A stretch of 64,000 nt of DNA from DASXUG01 sp964620425 (GTDB lineage: Bacteria > Pseudomonadota > Gammaproteobacteria > Burkholderiales > Methylophilaceae). The first letter of the stretch is position 1. The number at the start of each line of letters is the position of its first letter. The position numbers and the translations under genes are program-made. The stretch is taken from the NCBI GenBank assembly GCA_964620425.1, contig CAZUGV010000005.1, positions 1-64,000 on the forward strand, in the 5' to 3' direction. This document shows positions 41,045-49,196 of this stretch, in pieces. Below the pieces are notes generated by a model. It ran no database searches and was not told where the DNA came from. It saw only the letters and a program-made list of their open reading frames with translations.

Positions 41045-42832
41045 TTACGTGGCTGTGTTTTGCGTGCGGACGCGTATGTGTAATTCCCTTAATTGCTTCT
41101 CATCCACTTCATTCGGCGCGTTGGTCATCAAGCATTGTGCGCGTTGTGTTTTTGGGAAGGCGATTACATCACGGATGGATTCTGCGCCTGTCATCAACGT
41201 CACCAAGCGGTCTAAACCAAACGCCAAGCCGCCATGCGGAGGTGCGCCGTATTGAAGCGCGTCTAGCAAGAAGCCGAATTTTTCTTGGGCTTCTTCACGG
41301 CTGATTTTGAGCGCGTCGAATACTTTTGATTGCACTTCTTGTTTATGGATACGCACGGAACCGCCGCCGACTTCCCAGCCGTTGAGTACCATGTCGTAGG
41401 CTTTAGATAAGCATGCGCCTGGGTTGGTGGCGAGCATGTCTTCGTGGCCGTCTTTTGGTGCGGTGAACGGATGGTGTAGCGCGACCCAGCGGTCGGCTTC
41501 TTCGTCGTGTTCAAACATCGGAAAGTCCACCACCCATAATGGCGCCCATGCGCGACCATCGACATGACCTTTTTCGTGGCCGACTTTGGTACGCAATGCA
41601 CCTAAAGCCTCGTTGACGATTTTGGCTTTGTCTGCACCAAAGAATACGATGTCGCCGTTTTGTGCGCCTGTGCGCTCGATAATGGCTTGTAATGCGTTCA
41701 CGTGAATGTTTTTGACGATTGGGCTTTGCAAGCCTTCTTCGTTCAATTTGGTGATGTCGTTAATTTTGATATACGCCAAACCTTTAGCACCGTAGATTTT
41801 CACAAACTCGGTGTAAGCATCAATCTCAGAACGGCTAATCGCAGCGCCGTTAGGCACGCGAATCGCGGCTACGCGACCACCTGCCATATTGGCAGCGCCT
41901 GAGAACACTTTAAAGTCCACGTCTTTCATTACGTCTGAAAGCTCGGTGATTTCTAAAGTCACGCGCATGTCAGGTTTGTCTGAACCATATTTGTTCATCG
42001 CCTCGCTAAATGGCATGCGTGGGAATTTGGCTGGTAAATCAATATCTTGCACTTTTTTCATCATGCGACGAATCATTTCTTCAACGATGTCCATGATTTC
42101 GTTTTCTTCTAAGAACGAAGTCTCGATATCCACTTGCGTGAATTCTGGCTGACGGTCAGCGCGCAAGTCTTCATCGCGGAAGCATTTGGTGATTTGGAAA
42201 TAACGGTCAAAGCCAGCCACCATGAGCAATTGTTTAAATAATTGCGGTGATTGTGGCAAGGCGAAGAACATGCCGTGATGTACGCGGCTAGGCACCAAGT
42301 AATCGCGTGCGCCTTCCGGCGTTGAGCGCGTGAGCATCGGGGTTTCTACTTCGATAAAGCCGTTTTCGTCTAAATAATCACGCAGGTTTTTCGCCACTTT
42401 ATAGCGCAACATCATGTTTTTTTGCATGGCTGGGCGACGCAAGTCGATATAACGGTGCTCTAAACGCACGGTTTCGGTCAATGTGTCGTCATCCAACATA
42501 AACGGAGGCGTGAGTGAAGGGTTCAGCACCTCAATCTCAGTCGCTAACATTTCCACTTCACCAGTCGGCAAGTTAGGGTTGACAGTGCCTTCTGGACGCG
42601 CACGTACTTTACAAGTGACTTTAAGCACAAACTCACTACGCACGGTTTCAGCAGTGGCAAACGCCTCTTTGGTGTCTGGGTCGATCACGATTTGCGCTAG
42701 GCCTTCGCGGTCGCGCAAGTCAATAAAAATCACGCCACCGTGGTCGCGGCGACGGTGCGCCCAACCGCAAAGGGTCACTGTTTGGCCGATATGTTCGCGG
42801 TTTAAATGTCCGCAGTAATGTGTACGCATCAT
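41045..42832 (-). CDS. aspS: Aspartyl-tRNA synthetase
   Basis: AspS charges tRNA-Asp (and in some bacteria tRNA-Asn). The 595-aa protein is the bacterial type: an OB-fold anticodon domain (VTLCGWAHRRRDHGGVIFIDLRDREG), a class II core with RDEDLRADRQPEFTQVDIE, a GAD insertion domain (about residues 280-420), and the motif 3 GLAFGLDRLVTLM. The end QLRELHIRV is typical. Discriminating or not cannot be told by eye. Confidence 0.97.
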   Translation of the reverse strand: MMRTHYCGHLNREHIGQTVTLCGWAHRRRDHGGVIFIDLRDREGLAQIVIDPDTKEAFATAETVRSEFVLKVTCKVRARPEGTVNPNLPTGEVEMLATEIEVLNPSLTPPFMLDDDTLTETVRLEHRYIDLRRPAMQKNMMLRYKVAKNLRDYLDENGFIEVETPMLTRSTPEGARDYLVPSRVHHGMFFALPQSPQLFKQLLMVAGFDRYFQITKCFRDEDLRADRQPEFTQVDIETSFLEENEIMDIVEEMIRRMMKKVQDIDLPAKFPRMPFSEAMNKYGSDKPDMRVTLEITELSDVMKDVDFKVFSGAANMAGGRVAAIRVPNGAAISRSEIDAYTEFVKIYGAKGLAYIKINDITKLNEEGLQSPIVKNIHVNALQAIIERTGAQNGDIVFFGADKAKIVNEALGALRTKVGHEKGHVDGRAWAPLWVVDFPMFEHDEEADRWVALHHPFTAPKDGHEDMLATNPGACLSKAYDMVLNGWEVGGGSVRIHKQEVQSKVFDALKISREEAQEKFGFLLDALQYGAPPHGGLAFGLDRLVTLMTGAESIRDVIAFPKTQRAQCLMTNAPNEVDEKQLRELHIRVRTQNTAT

Positions 42833-42880
42833 AGTTAAGTTCTTATTTAAAAAAGTGAAGTTTAATTGAAAATTGGCATG

Positions 42881-43519
42881 TTATTGATTAGAAATTTTAT
42901 CTGTTGACGCAGTTTTATTTGCCGAAGTTTTATTACTAGGTGCAACCACGCCCATTGAAATAATGTATTTAAGCGCTTCATCCACGCTCATGTCTAATTC
43001 TATGGTTTCTTTTCTAGCCATCATCACAAAATAGCCCCCCGTTGGGTTGGGTGTTGTGGGGACATAAACACTAACATAATCGCCTTGCAGGTGATTCGCC
43101 ACATCGCCACCTGGTGTGCCTGTTTGAAAGGCGATAGTCCAGCTGCCTTGGTGCGGAAACTGCACCAACAAGGCTTTGCGAAACGCGTTGCCAGAATCTG
43201 AAAACAGGGTGTCTGACACTTGCTTTACGCTTGAGTAAATGGATTTCACCACGGGAACGCGCGCCAAAACCCCTTCCCATACCAAGATTAATTGCCGACC
43301 AAAAATGTTAGTGGCAATAACCCCCGTGATAACAATAATTAGCAAAGTTAAAATTGCCCCCATCCCAGGGATGGCAAGCCCAAGTTGCGCTTCTGGTCGC
43401 CAAGCAACAGGCAGTAGCAATAGACTTTGATCCATTACGTTAATAAGTGTTTTGAGCACCCAAACTGTGATGAACAAGGGAACTAAGACTAACAGCCCAG
43501 TGATAAAATATTTTTTCAT
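42881..43519 (-). CDS. DUF502 domain membrane protein
   Basis: This 212-aa protein has two N-terminal membrane helices (about residues 5-25 and 50-75) and the family segments FITGLLVLVPLFITVWVL, VPVVKSIYSSVKQVSDTL and VSVYVPTTPNPTGGYFVMM. The function is unknown. The C-terminal 25 residues are Ser/Thr/Lys/Asn-rich and probably disordered. It lies between fmdB and aspS in the common betaproteobacterial order. Confidence 0.92.
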   Translation of the reverse strand: MKKYFITGLLVLVPLFITVWVLKTLINVMDQSLLLLPVAWRPEAQLGLAIPGMGAILTLLIIVITGVIATNIFGRQLILVWEGVLARVPVVKSIYSSVKQVSDTLFSDSGNAFRKALLVQFPHQGSWTIAFQTGTPGGDVANHLQGDYVSVYVPTTPNPTGGYFVMMARKETIELDMSVDEALKYIISMGVVAPSNKTSANKTASTDKISNQ

Positions 43520-43539
43520 TATGCTATGTGTTTAAGTAA

Positions 43540-43800
43540 TTAGTGGCAGGCGCAGCCAGGGTTGCAAGCAGCGGCGGCTGGTGCAGAATCCTCAGGCTTT
43601 TTTTCTGGCTTGCTGCCCCCGCCTTTGAAGTCGGTTGCATACCAACCTGTGCCGTTCAATTGAAAGCTGGGCGCAGATAGCTGTTTGGCAAAGGTTTCTT
43701 TGCCGCAATCAGGGCAAACAGTCACGTTTGGCTCACTGATTTTACGCATCACTTCTTTTTTTAAACCACAACTAGTGCATTGATAATCATAAATAGGCAT
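43540..43800 (-). CDS. FmdB-family zinc-ribbon protein
   Basis: This 86-aa protein has the FmdB zinc ribbon: YDYQCTSCG and VCPDCG, with four Cys as zinc ligands. The middle is FQLNGTGWYATDFKGGG; the tail is Lys/Glu/Pro-rich and ends in CNPGCACH, a further possible metal site. FmdB-like proteins are regulators in some bacteria; the role here is unknown. It is followed by the DUF502 gene and aspS. Confidence 0.93.
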   Translation of the reverse strand: MPIYDYQCTSCGLKKEVMRKISEPNVTVCPDCGKETFAKQLSAPSFQLNGTGWYATDFKGGGSKPEKKPEDSAPAAAACNPGCACH

Positions 43801-43895
43801 GAATAGACTCCTAAAAAACGAAATTATACCCGAACCGGCAGGGTAAGAGATGGCGATTGTGGGCGGAATATCAAGCGCTTAATGCAAAAATTAGC

Positions 43896-44750
43896 TTACG
43901 CGAGTTGGTTGATGATGTTGCGCGCTTCTTGTGCTACTTCTGATGCGGTTAATCCGACAGGGCCAATGCCACGTGCAACCAGTGCATCTGCCGCCGCGCC
44001 ATGTACAAAAACGCCCATTTTTGCGGCTTCAAGGCAAGTTAACCCTTGTGCTATAAAGCTGGCAATCATGCCACTAAGCACATCCCCTGTGCCAGCACTC
44101 GCTAGCCCAGGGTTGCCTGTGTTGTTGATAAATGCATCACCTTGTGGGTTGGTGCAAATGGTTCCCGCGCCTTTCAATACGCAAATGGTGTGGAATTGCT
44201 GCGCTAATTTGAATGCAGATTCAGGTCGATTTTGTTGAACGTTATCAACAGCAATATTAAGCAATCTTGCCGCTTCACCAGGGTGTGGCGTAATGATGGT
44301 TTCAGCCTTGCGATTAGTTACTAAAGTTTGCAACTGCGTATGTTTGGCAATTAGGTTAAGTGCGTCCGCATCAAGTAAAAGCGGGATATTCTGTGGCAAC
44401 CAAGATTCAAGCGTGGCAAGGGCTACAGACGATTGCCCTAATCCTGGCCCAATCACCACACAACTGAGCGTTGGTATAAGTTCTGCCAAAGCCTGCGGCG
44501 TGCGATACATAATTTCAGGGTGTAACGCATCTACACAGGGTGGGTTGTTAGCAATTGAAGTCGCAAATACTTTACCCGCACCGCAAAATTGCGCGGCACG
44601 CGTTGCCAACATCAATGCGCCTATCATACTCGTATCGCCACCAATCACAGCCACGCTGCCAAACGAGCCTTTATTGCTTTCAGGGGCACGTGCTTTGAGT
44701 TGCGATTTAAAAGCGCCACTGACTAGCGGTTGGGGCGAATGGGTGAACAT
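43896..44750 (-). CDS. nnrD: ADP-dependent (S)-NAD(P)H-hydrate dehydratase
   Basis: This repair enzyme turns hydrated NAD(P)H back to NAD(P)H with ADP. The 284-aa protein is the C-terminal ribokinase-like domain alone, with GSVAVIGGDTSMIGALMLA, TPHPGEAARLL, and the ATP-site loop NPGLASAGTGDVLSGMIA. The epimerase domain NnrE is missing, as in stand-alone NnrD forms. Next to a small EamA gene in the same direction. Confidence 0.9.
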   Translation of the reverse strand: MFTHSPQPLVSGAFKSQLKARAPESNKGSFGSVAVIGGDTSMIGALMLATRAAQFCGAGKVFATSIANNPPCVDALHPEIMYRTPQALAELIPTLSCVVIGPGLGQSSVALATLESWLPQNIPLLLDADALNLIAKHTQLQTLVTNRKAETIITPHPGEAARLLNIAVDNVQQNRPESAFKLAQQFHTICVLKGAGTICTNPQGDAFINNTGNPGLASAGTGDVLSGMIASFIAQGLTCLEAAKMGVFVHGAAADALVARGIGPVGLTASEVAQEARNIINQLA

Positions 44751-44773
44751 GATTTTAATTTTGGGAACGATGG

Positions 44774-45196
44774 CTATTTTGTACTAATCACTAAAATGCC
44801 AGTAAAAATAAGCGCCGCACCTAGAGTTTGGCGCAGACTGATGGTTTCTTTAAGCAATAACCAAGCGAGGAAAATAGCGACAATGACGCTACCTTTGTCG
44901 ATAAGTGCAACCGTCGCCACGTTGCCCATTTTGAGCGCTTTGTAATAGAAAATCCAAGAGAGAGCGGTGGTGGCGCTTGAAATGCCTAACCAAAGATAAT
45001 TGGTTTTTTGTAAATTGCGTATTTCAGCTGGCGCAACGGCAACTGCCGCAAATACGAAAATAAAGATAAACACAAAAATAGTGCGTACCGTCAACCCAAG
45101 TTCAGCGGAGATGCCCGTTAAACCTTGCTTAGCGACAACGGAAGTCATGCCAGCAAATAGCATGGAAATAAAAGCGTAAGCGACCCAACGCTCCAT
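44774..45196 (-). CDS. Small EamA-family transporter
   Basis: This 140-aa protein has five membrane helices and one EamA repeat, about half the size of a normal EamA transporter. The family pattern is clear: FISMLFAGMTSVVAKQGLTG, then FYYKALKMGNVATVALIDKGS and LGAALIFTGILVI. Small single-repeat forms work as dimers (as in the SMR group). The substrate is unknown. It is 23 bases upstream of nnrD. Confidence 0.88.
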   Translation of the reverse strand: MERWVAYAFISMLFAGMTSVVAKQGLTGISAELGLTVRTIFVFIFIFVFAAVAVAPAEIRNLQKTNYLWLGISSATTALSWIFYYKALKMGNVATVALIDKGSVIVAIFLAWLLLKETISLRQTLGAALIFTGILVISTK

Positions 45197-45240
45197 CAGC
45201 AGCCGCCCATTTTCACTTGGGTCGCTAACATGCTTCTTGT

Positions 45241-45564
45241 TTAATCATCGTAATCAACTTCGTCTTCATCCTCTTCTTCGCCGTCATCGTAGCCATCTTC
45301 TTTTTCTTCAATGAGGGCTTGCACGTCATCCACATACATACCGCTACCATTGTTGTATTTTTCGATAGCGCGGCTTGATAAACCGAGCACTTCAGTGGCG
45401 ACATGCTCAGAGGAAAGTTGATGCAAAAGATTGGTGAGATTATCCATAAACTCAGAAAACGTGGTGTCTTCATCGCTTTCTTCAGTCGCCATGTTGATGG
45501 CATTTTGAGCGATTTCGGCAAAATATTCGTTAAGCGCGTTAATGGATTTTTCATCTAATGTCAT
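45241..45564 (-). CDS. Small acidic protein of unknown function
   Basis: This 107-aa protein is strongly acidic and ends in a run of Asp and Glu (residues about 86-107). The N-terminal 80 residues look helical, with repeated acidic patches and LLHQLSSEHVATEVLGLSSRAIEKY. The family is not recognised. The gene is between xthA and the EamA gene and has its own GGGC/AAGG-like leader only. The charged tail could mimic DNA or bind cations. Confidence 0.72.
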   Translation of the reverse strand: MTLDEKSINALNEYFAEIAQNAINMATEESDEDTTFSEFMDNLTNLLHQLSSEHVATEVLGLSSRAIEKYNNGSGMYVDDVQALIEEKEDGYDDGEEEDEDEVDYDD

Positions 45565-45605
45565 GGTGATAGCCCTTCAATATCTAAAAGTTAACGGTGA
45601 TGGAG

Positions 45606-46376
45606 TTAAGGAAAGTTAAGTTCTAAAACAACTGGCGTGTGGTCGCTGGGACGTTCTAGCTTGCGTGGCGCTTTGTCTATCCAGCTTGCTTTGCATTGTG
45701 CCACAAGTGGCGTGCTGATTAAAATATGGTCGATACGCATGCCCAAATTTCGTCTAAACCCTGCCATGCGGTAATCCCACCAGCTAAAATGTCCTTCGCC
45801 TTGTTCAAACAGCCGAAAGCTATCATGTAAGCCAAGTGCCACCAATTTTTTAAACGCTTCACGCTCTTGCGGGCTGACCAAAATTTGTCCCTCCCACGCC
45901 GCAGGGTCGTGGCAATCGCGGTCATCAGGCGCGATATTGTAATCACCCAATAAAGCAAGGTTGGGGTGGGCTTGCATTTCACTTTGCAGCCAACTAGTCA
46001 GTGCCGTGATCCAGCGCATTTTATAAGCGTACTTTTCGCTATCAACCGCCTGACCATTGACAATATAAGCACAAACTATGCGCATATCTTTAATGGTGGC
46101 TGTGATAATGCGCTTTTGGTCGTCTTCAAAATTGGGTATGTCAAACTGTACATCTTCAATCACATGCGGGCTTAAAATCGCCACGCCGTTATAGGTTTTT
46201 TGCCCATTATGTATCGCGTTGTAACCTGCTTCTTTCAAGGCATCGTAGGGGAACTTACTATCTTCTTGCTTGGTTTCTTGCAGGCAAAGTACATCAGGCT
46301 TGTTGGCGGCAAGCCAATCCAGCACGTGCGGCAAGCGTACGTTTAGGGAGTTTACATTCCAAGTAGCGAGTTTCAT
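45606..46376 (-). CDS. xthA: Exodeoxyribonuclease III
   Basis: XthA repairs abasic sites and removes 3' blocks. The 256-aa EEP protein has the opening MKLATWNVNSLNVRLPHVLDWL shown in part, catalytic CLQETKQEDSKFP, GDYNIAPDDRDCHDP, and the final PSDHTPVVLEL. Its length and motifs match bacterial ExoIII. It is single-gene and lies 240 bases from the small secreted peptide gene. Confidence 0.95.
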   Translation of the reverse strand: MKLATWNVNSLNVRLPHVLDWLAANKPDVLCLQETKQEDSKFPYDALKEAGYNAIHNGQKTYNGVAILSPHVIEDVQFDIPNFEDDQKRIITATIKDMRIVCAYIVNGQAVDSEKYAYKMRWITALTSWLQSEMQAHPNLALLGDYNIAPDDRDCHDPAAWEGQILVSPQEREAFKKLVALGLHDSFRLFEQGEGHFSWWDYRMAGFRRNLGMRIDHILISTPLVAQCKASWIDKAPRKLERPSDHTPVVLELNFP

Positions 46377-46617
46377 GTATGTTCTTTTGCAATCGTTTTA
46401 TTCAGTGCGAGAAGCAGAAGGCTTCTTGTAAACGCTCATCATATTACCTATTTTGACGATGACTTGAGTAGTTTTATTTTAAAAAATAACATGCTTTAGT
46501 TTCTAAAAAATTAAAGTTTTATAAAACTTAGTCGATATGATTTTCAAGCATTAAATCTGCTGCGATTGGGTTGGGTTGATGCCTTAATTTTAAACTTTTA
46601 TTATTTGAGGAAGAATC

Positions 46618-46737
46618 ATGCAAAAAATCTTATCTGCTATGTTTGTTTTATCAGTTTTGTTGTCAAATGTTGCTGTTGCTAATGATTGTCACCCAGATGA
46701 GCATAAAGATGACCACGGTCATTGCGTTAAAAAATAA
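46618..46737 (+). CDS. 39-aa secreted His/Cys-rich micro-protein, unknown
   Basis: The ATG at 46618 has GAGGAAG just before it. Residues 1-21 form a clean signal peptide (MQKILSAMFVLSVLLSNVAVA), and the mature part is 18 residues: a Cys-His pair, acidic and His residues, and a second Cys (NDCHPDEHKDDHGHCVKK). Four His, two Cys and several Asp suggest a periplasmic metal-binding or redox peptide. A terminator follows. A possible promoter is TTGACG at 46453-46458 with TATTTT 16 bases on. Not recognised as a family. Confidence 0.72.
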   Translation: MQKILSAMFVLSVLLSNVAVANDCHPDEHKDDHGHCVKK

Positions 46738-46786
46738 TACTCGGTTCGGCGGTTAGCGACACCTTCAGCTTATCGCCCTATTCAAC

Positions 46787-46825
46787 AAAAAACCTCAACA
46801 AGAATGGTTGAGGTTTTTTGTTTTT
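46787..46825 (+). terminator. Rho-independent terminator after the micro-protein gene
   Basis: AAAAAACCTCAAC at 46787-46799 and GTTGAGGTTTTTTG at 46807-46820 form a stem with loop AAGAATG, then a T-run. The A-run on the left arm pairs the T-run, so it may work in both directions. Confidence 0.85.
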
Positions 46826-46893
46826 GAAGCGACATCAGTCCGTATAAAAGGCGAATTCATTGTGTTAAAGTCATGCTTTTTTAAAGCATTTCT

Positions 46894-47547
46894 GTGAAAT
46901 CAACGCCAACACCTCAAGATATAAAAGCCGCCATTTTCGATATGGATGGCTTGTTAATAGATTCTGAACGAATTTTGATGCACGCCTGTATCCAAGCAGC
47001 AGAACAAATTGGCATCACCTACACCCAAGCAGAATATGTTGAACTCATCGGTCGAACAGGCGCAGATTCAAGGCGCATCATGATAGAGCAACTAGGCGGC
47101 GCACAACAATATGAGCAAGTCATACAAGGCTTGAATGCAATATTGGATGAACGCGACCATGCCTTTCCCCTTAAGCAAGGCGCACTAGCGTTAATTAAAC
47201 ACTACCGCGCCAACGATATAATTTGCAGCGTTGCCTCATCATCCCCCATGCACCATATTACGCACCGATTAGGCCATGTTGGCGTGTTAGAACATTTTCA
47301 CCACCTCACCAGCGGGCAAGAAGTTGCTAATGGCAAGCCGCACCCAGATATTTATTTACTAGCGGTGAAGAAACTAGGTTTGAGTGTAGAACAATGCATC
47401 GCGTTTGAAGACAGTGAGCCAGGCGCGCGAGCTGCGATTGCGGCAGGTTTAAATGTGGTGGCTGTGCCAGATTTAAAACAACTCAGCCCATTTGTGCAAG
47501 AAAACTGCTACCAAGTGGTGGCGAGTTTGGATGAGTGGCTGAGTTAG
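46894..47547 (+). CDS. HAD-family sugar-phosphatase-like hydrolase (hexitol phosphatase type)
   Basis: This 217-aa protein is a HAD subfamily IA enzyme with a helical cap. The nucleophile motif is FDMDGLLIDSER (Asp21 and Asp23 region), motif II is SVASSSP, the Lys is in KPHPDIY and motif IV is AFEDSEPGARAA. It resembles 2-deoxyglucose-6-phosphate/hexitol phosphatases. The start is GTG 46894. It stands alone, after the terminator of the micro-protein gene. Confidence 0.9.
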   Translation: MKSTPTPQDIKAAIFDMDGLLIDSERILMHACIQAAEQIGITYTQAEYVELIGRTGADSRRIMIEQLGGAQQYEQVIQGLNAILDERDHAFPLKQGALALIKHYRANDIICSVASSSPMHHITHRLGHVGVLEHFHHLTSGQEVANGKPHPDIYLLAVKKLGLSVEQCIAFEDSEPGARAAIAAGLNVVAVPDLKQLSPFVQENCYQVVASLDEWLS

Positions 47548-47568
47548 ATCCGAGCTGGTACAGATTAT

Positions 47569-47775
47569 TTATTCAGCTTTATCAATGAGCTTGGCTCGGC
47601 TTTTTTTGCTTTGCAACATTCCTATCTCTAACGCTGTTTCCAACCTGATTATTCGCTCGGTTAGGGTTTCTATTTTAGTTTGTTGGCTCGTAATTGTCGC
47701 CGCCATGCGTTCTACTTTGTCATTCATTTTGATGACTGTGGTAATAGCATCCCACATTTTATCGGCAACTCCCAT
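47569..47775 (-). CDS. Small coiled-coil protein, partner of the RHH protein
   Basis: This 68-aa protein has a heptad pattern in VERMAATITSQQTKIETLTERIIRLETALEIGML and ends in basic residues. Not recognised. It overlaps the RHH gene by one base (TAATG), so the two are translationally coupled. The pair may be an antitoxin-like or mobilisation-type unit, but no clear toxin or relaxase is present. Confidence 0.65.
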   Translation of the reverse strand: MGVADKMWDAITTVIKMNDKVERMAATITSQQTKIETLTERIIRLETALEIGMLQSKKSRAKLIDKAE

Positions 47776-48077
47776 TAAGCAGCCTTTTGCATGACTTGGC
47801 TTCGTTTGTTTTTTTCCATTGCCTCAATGCGCTTATTAGAAGCCTCAACAAAAGCCAGAGCCTGATCAATAGCGGCATTGGCTTGGGCTGTTGTTTTATA
47901 TATCTGGTCAATCATCGCCTCTAAAATCTTATCGTCTTCTGAAGGGCTGAATGATTCAGCAGCACGGCGTAAAAACTCCCCCATTGAAAGTCCTGCTTCT
48001 TTTGCTCTTTTAGCAATAATTCCCTTTTCAGCCGCCGTGACCAGCACGGGAATTCTTTGCGTTGCAGTTGTCATCAT
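47775..48077 (-). CDS. Ribbon-helix-helix DNA-binding protein
   Basis: This 100-aa protein begins with RIPVLVTAAEKGIIAKRAKEAGLSMGEFLRRAAE, the beta-strand then two helices of the RHH fold used by plasmid mobilisation accessory proteins (MobC/NikA class) and antitoxins. The C-terminal half is a helical coiled-coil-like region. A direct repeat CATGGTCA-GCA-CATGGTCA lies in its promoter, a likely autoregulatory operator. It is coupled to the coiled-coil gene. A chromosomal relic of a mobile element is possible. Confidence 0.72.
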   Translation of the reverse strand: MMTTATQRIPVLVTAAEKGIIAKRAKEAGLSMGEFLRRAAESFSPSEDDKILEAMIDQIYKTTAQANAAIDQALAFVEASNKRIEAMEKNKRSQVMQKAA

Positions 48078-48094
48078 CAGCTCCTAATGTTGTT

Positions 48095-48141
48095 CATGGT
48101 CAGCACATGGTCATGTTGAAACAAAAAAACACTATTGTCAA
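48095..48141 (-). promoter_or_regulatory. Promoter and direct-repeat operator of the RHH gene
   Basis: On the minus strand TTGACA (48141-48136) stands 17 bp from a weak CAACAT (48118-48113). Just downstream are two copies of an 8-bp direct repeat, CATGGTCA at 48095-48102 and 48106-48113, 11 bp apart, so on the same helix face. RHH proteins bind such spaced repeats, so repression by its own product is likely. Confidence 0.5.
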
Positions 48142-48171
48142 GCCTGACGCATTGCTATTGCTACTTAAAAG

Positions 48172-49176
48172 CTATTTTGGGGATAGTTTCGCCGCTGATT
48201 CTAGGGTTGCCACAATTAATGCACAGTTGGCTTTTGCGTCATCCAAGCTTAACAGTGGAGCTTTGTTTGATAATACGCAATCACTAAAATGTTCGATTTC
48301 TAAAACAAAGTGGTTGGCGGCAGGCAGCCTTTGTTCAGTGGCTTTGCCGTCTTCTGTCCACCACGAAATGACTGGGACATCCCCTGGGAGCTGCCATGTA
48401 GTGTGGCATTTAATACCCCCTTTAGTGCCGATAATGGTGTACTCAGACTGTCGGCTACGTTCAAAGCTGACATCAAAATGTGCATGTTTACCCTCACCAA
48501 AATTAATGATGCCGCTCGTGGTAATATCTGCGCCACTTTCAACATATTTTGCGATGGCGGTCACCGACTTTGGCTCTTGGTTAAACCACAAGCGTGAGGT
48601 ATGAATAGCATAAGGCCCTATATCCCACATGGCGCCTCCACCTTTACTTACATCTTCTGCCAAGCGATACATACGGGCAGGCCGCATCATAAATGAGAAG
48701 CTAGCGTGGGTATTACACACTTCGCCGATGATGCCTGTATCAATAATCTCTCTAACGCGATTATGTTGCGGATGAAAACGATACATAAAACCTTCCATCA
48801 CCTTAACGTTATGCGCTTTTGCTGCTTGCTCAATGGCATTAATATCTGCGACAGTGAGCGCCATCGGTTTTTCAATTAGCACATGTTTACCATGTTCAAT
48901 CGCGCGTAATGCCCATTCTGCATGCTCGTGATTGGCAAGTGGGATATAGACTGCATGCACATTATCATCTTGCAACAGCGCCTCTAAATTATCGTAAGTG
49001 GCTACACCTTGTGTACAAGGTGCGTATTTTTTAAGGGTTTCAGCCGCAGCGCCTGCACGGCGACTTGCTATGGCAACGAGTTGCGAATTAGCGGCTTCGA
49101 CAATCGCAGGTAACAAACGCTCATTGACACGAGCCGCGCCAAGTATGCCCCAATTTAGTTTTTTCATTTCGCTCAT
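48172..49176 (-). CDS. Gfo/Idh/MocA-family NAD(P)-dependent oxidoreductase
   Basis: This 334-aa protein has the Rossmann opening LNWGILGAARVNERLLPAIVEAANSQLVAIASR, EKPMALTVADINAI with the family Lys-Pro, and the C-terminal GGGAMWDIGPYAIHTSRLWF with the catalytic Asp and His. The substrate is a sugar or sugar-like compound, unknown. It starts just before the transglycosylase gene in the same direction. Confidence 0.92.
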   Translation of the reverse strand: MSEMKKLNWGILGAARVNERLLPAIVEAANSQLVAIASRRAGAAAETLKKYAPCTQGVATYDNLEALLQDDNVHAVYIPLANHEHAEWALRAIEHGKHVLIEKPMALTVADINAIEQAAKAHNVKVMEGFMYRFHPQHNRVREIIDTGIIGEVCNTHASFSFMMRPARMYRLAEDVSKGGGAMWDIGPYAIHTSRLWFNQEPKSVTAIAKYVESGADITTSGIINFGEGKHAHFDVSFERSRQSEYTIIGTKGGIKCHTTWQLPGDVPVISWWTEDGKATEQRLPAANHFVLEIEHFSDCVLSNKAPLLSLDDAKANCALIVATLESAAKLSPK

Positions 49177-49196
49177 AGGTGACCTTTTAATAACAT

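Noticed and set aside
46572..46605. TTGATG-17-TATTAT promoter match before the micro-protein gene
   Set aside because: Its start of transcription would fall in the ribosome site, leaving almost no leader, so an earlier promoter is preferred.
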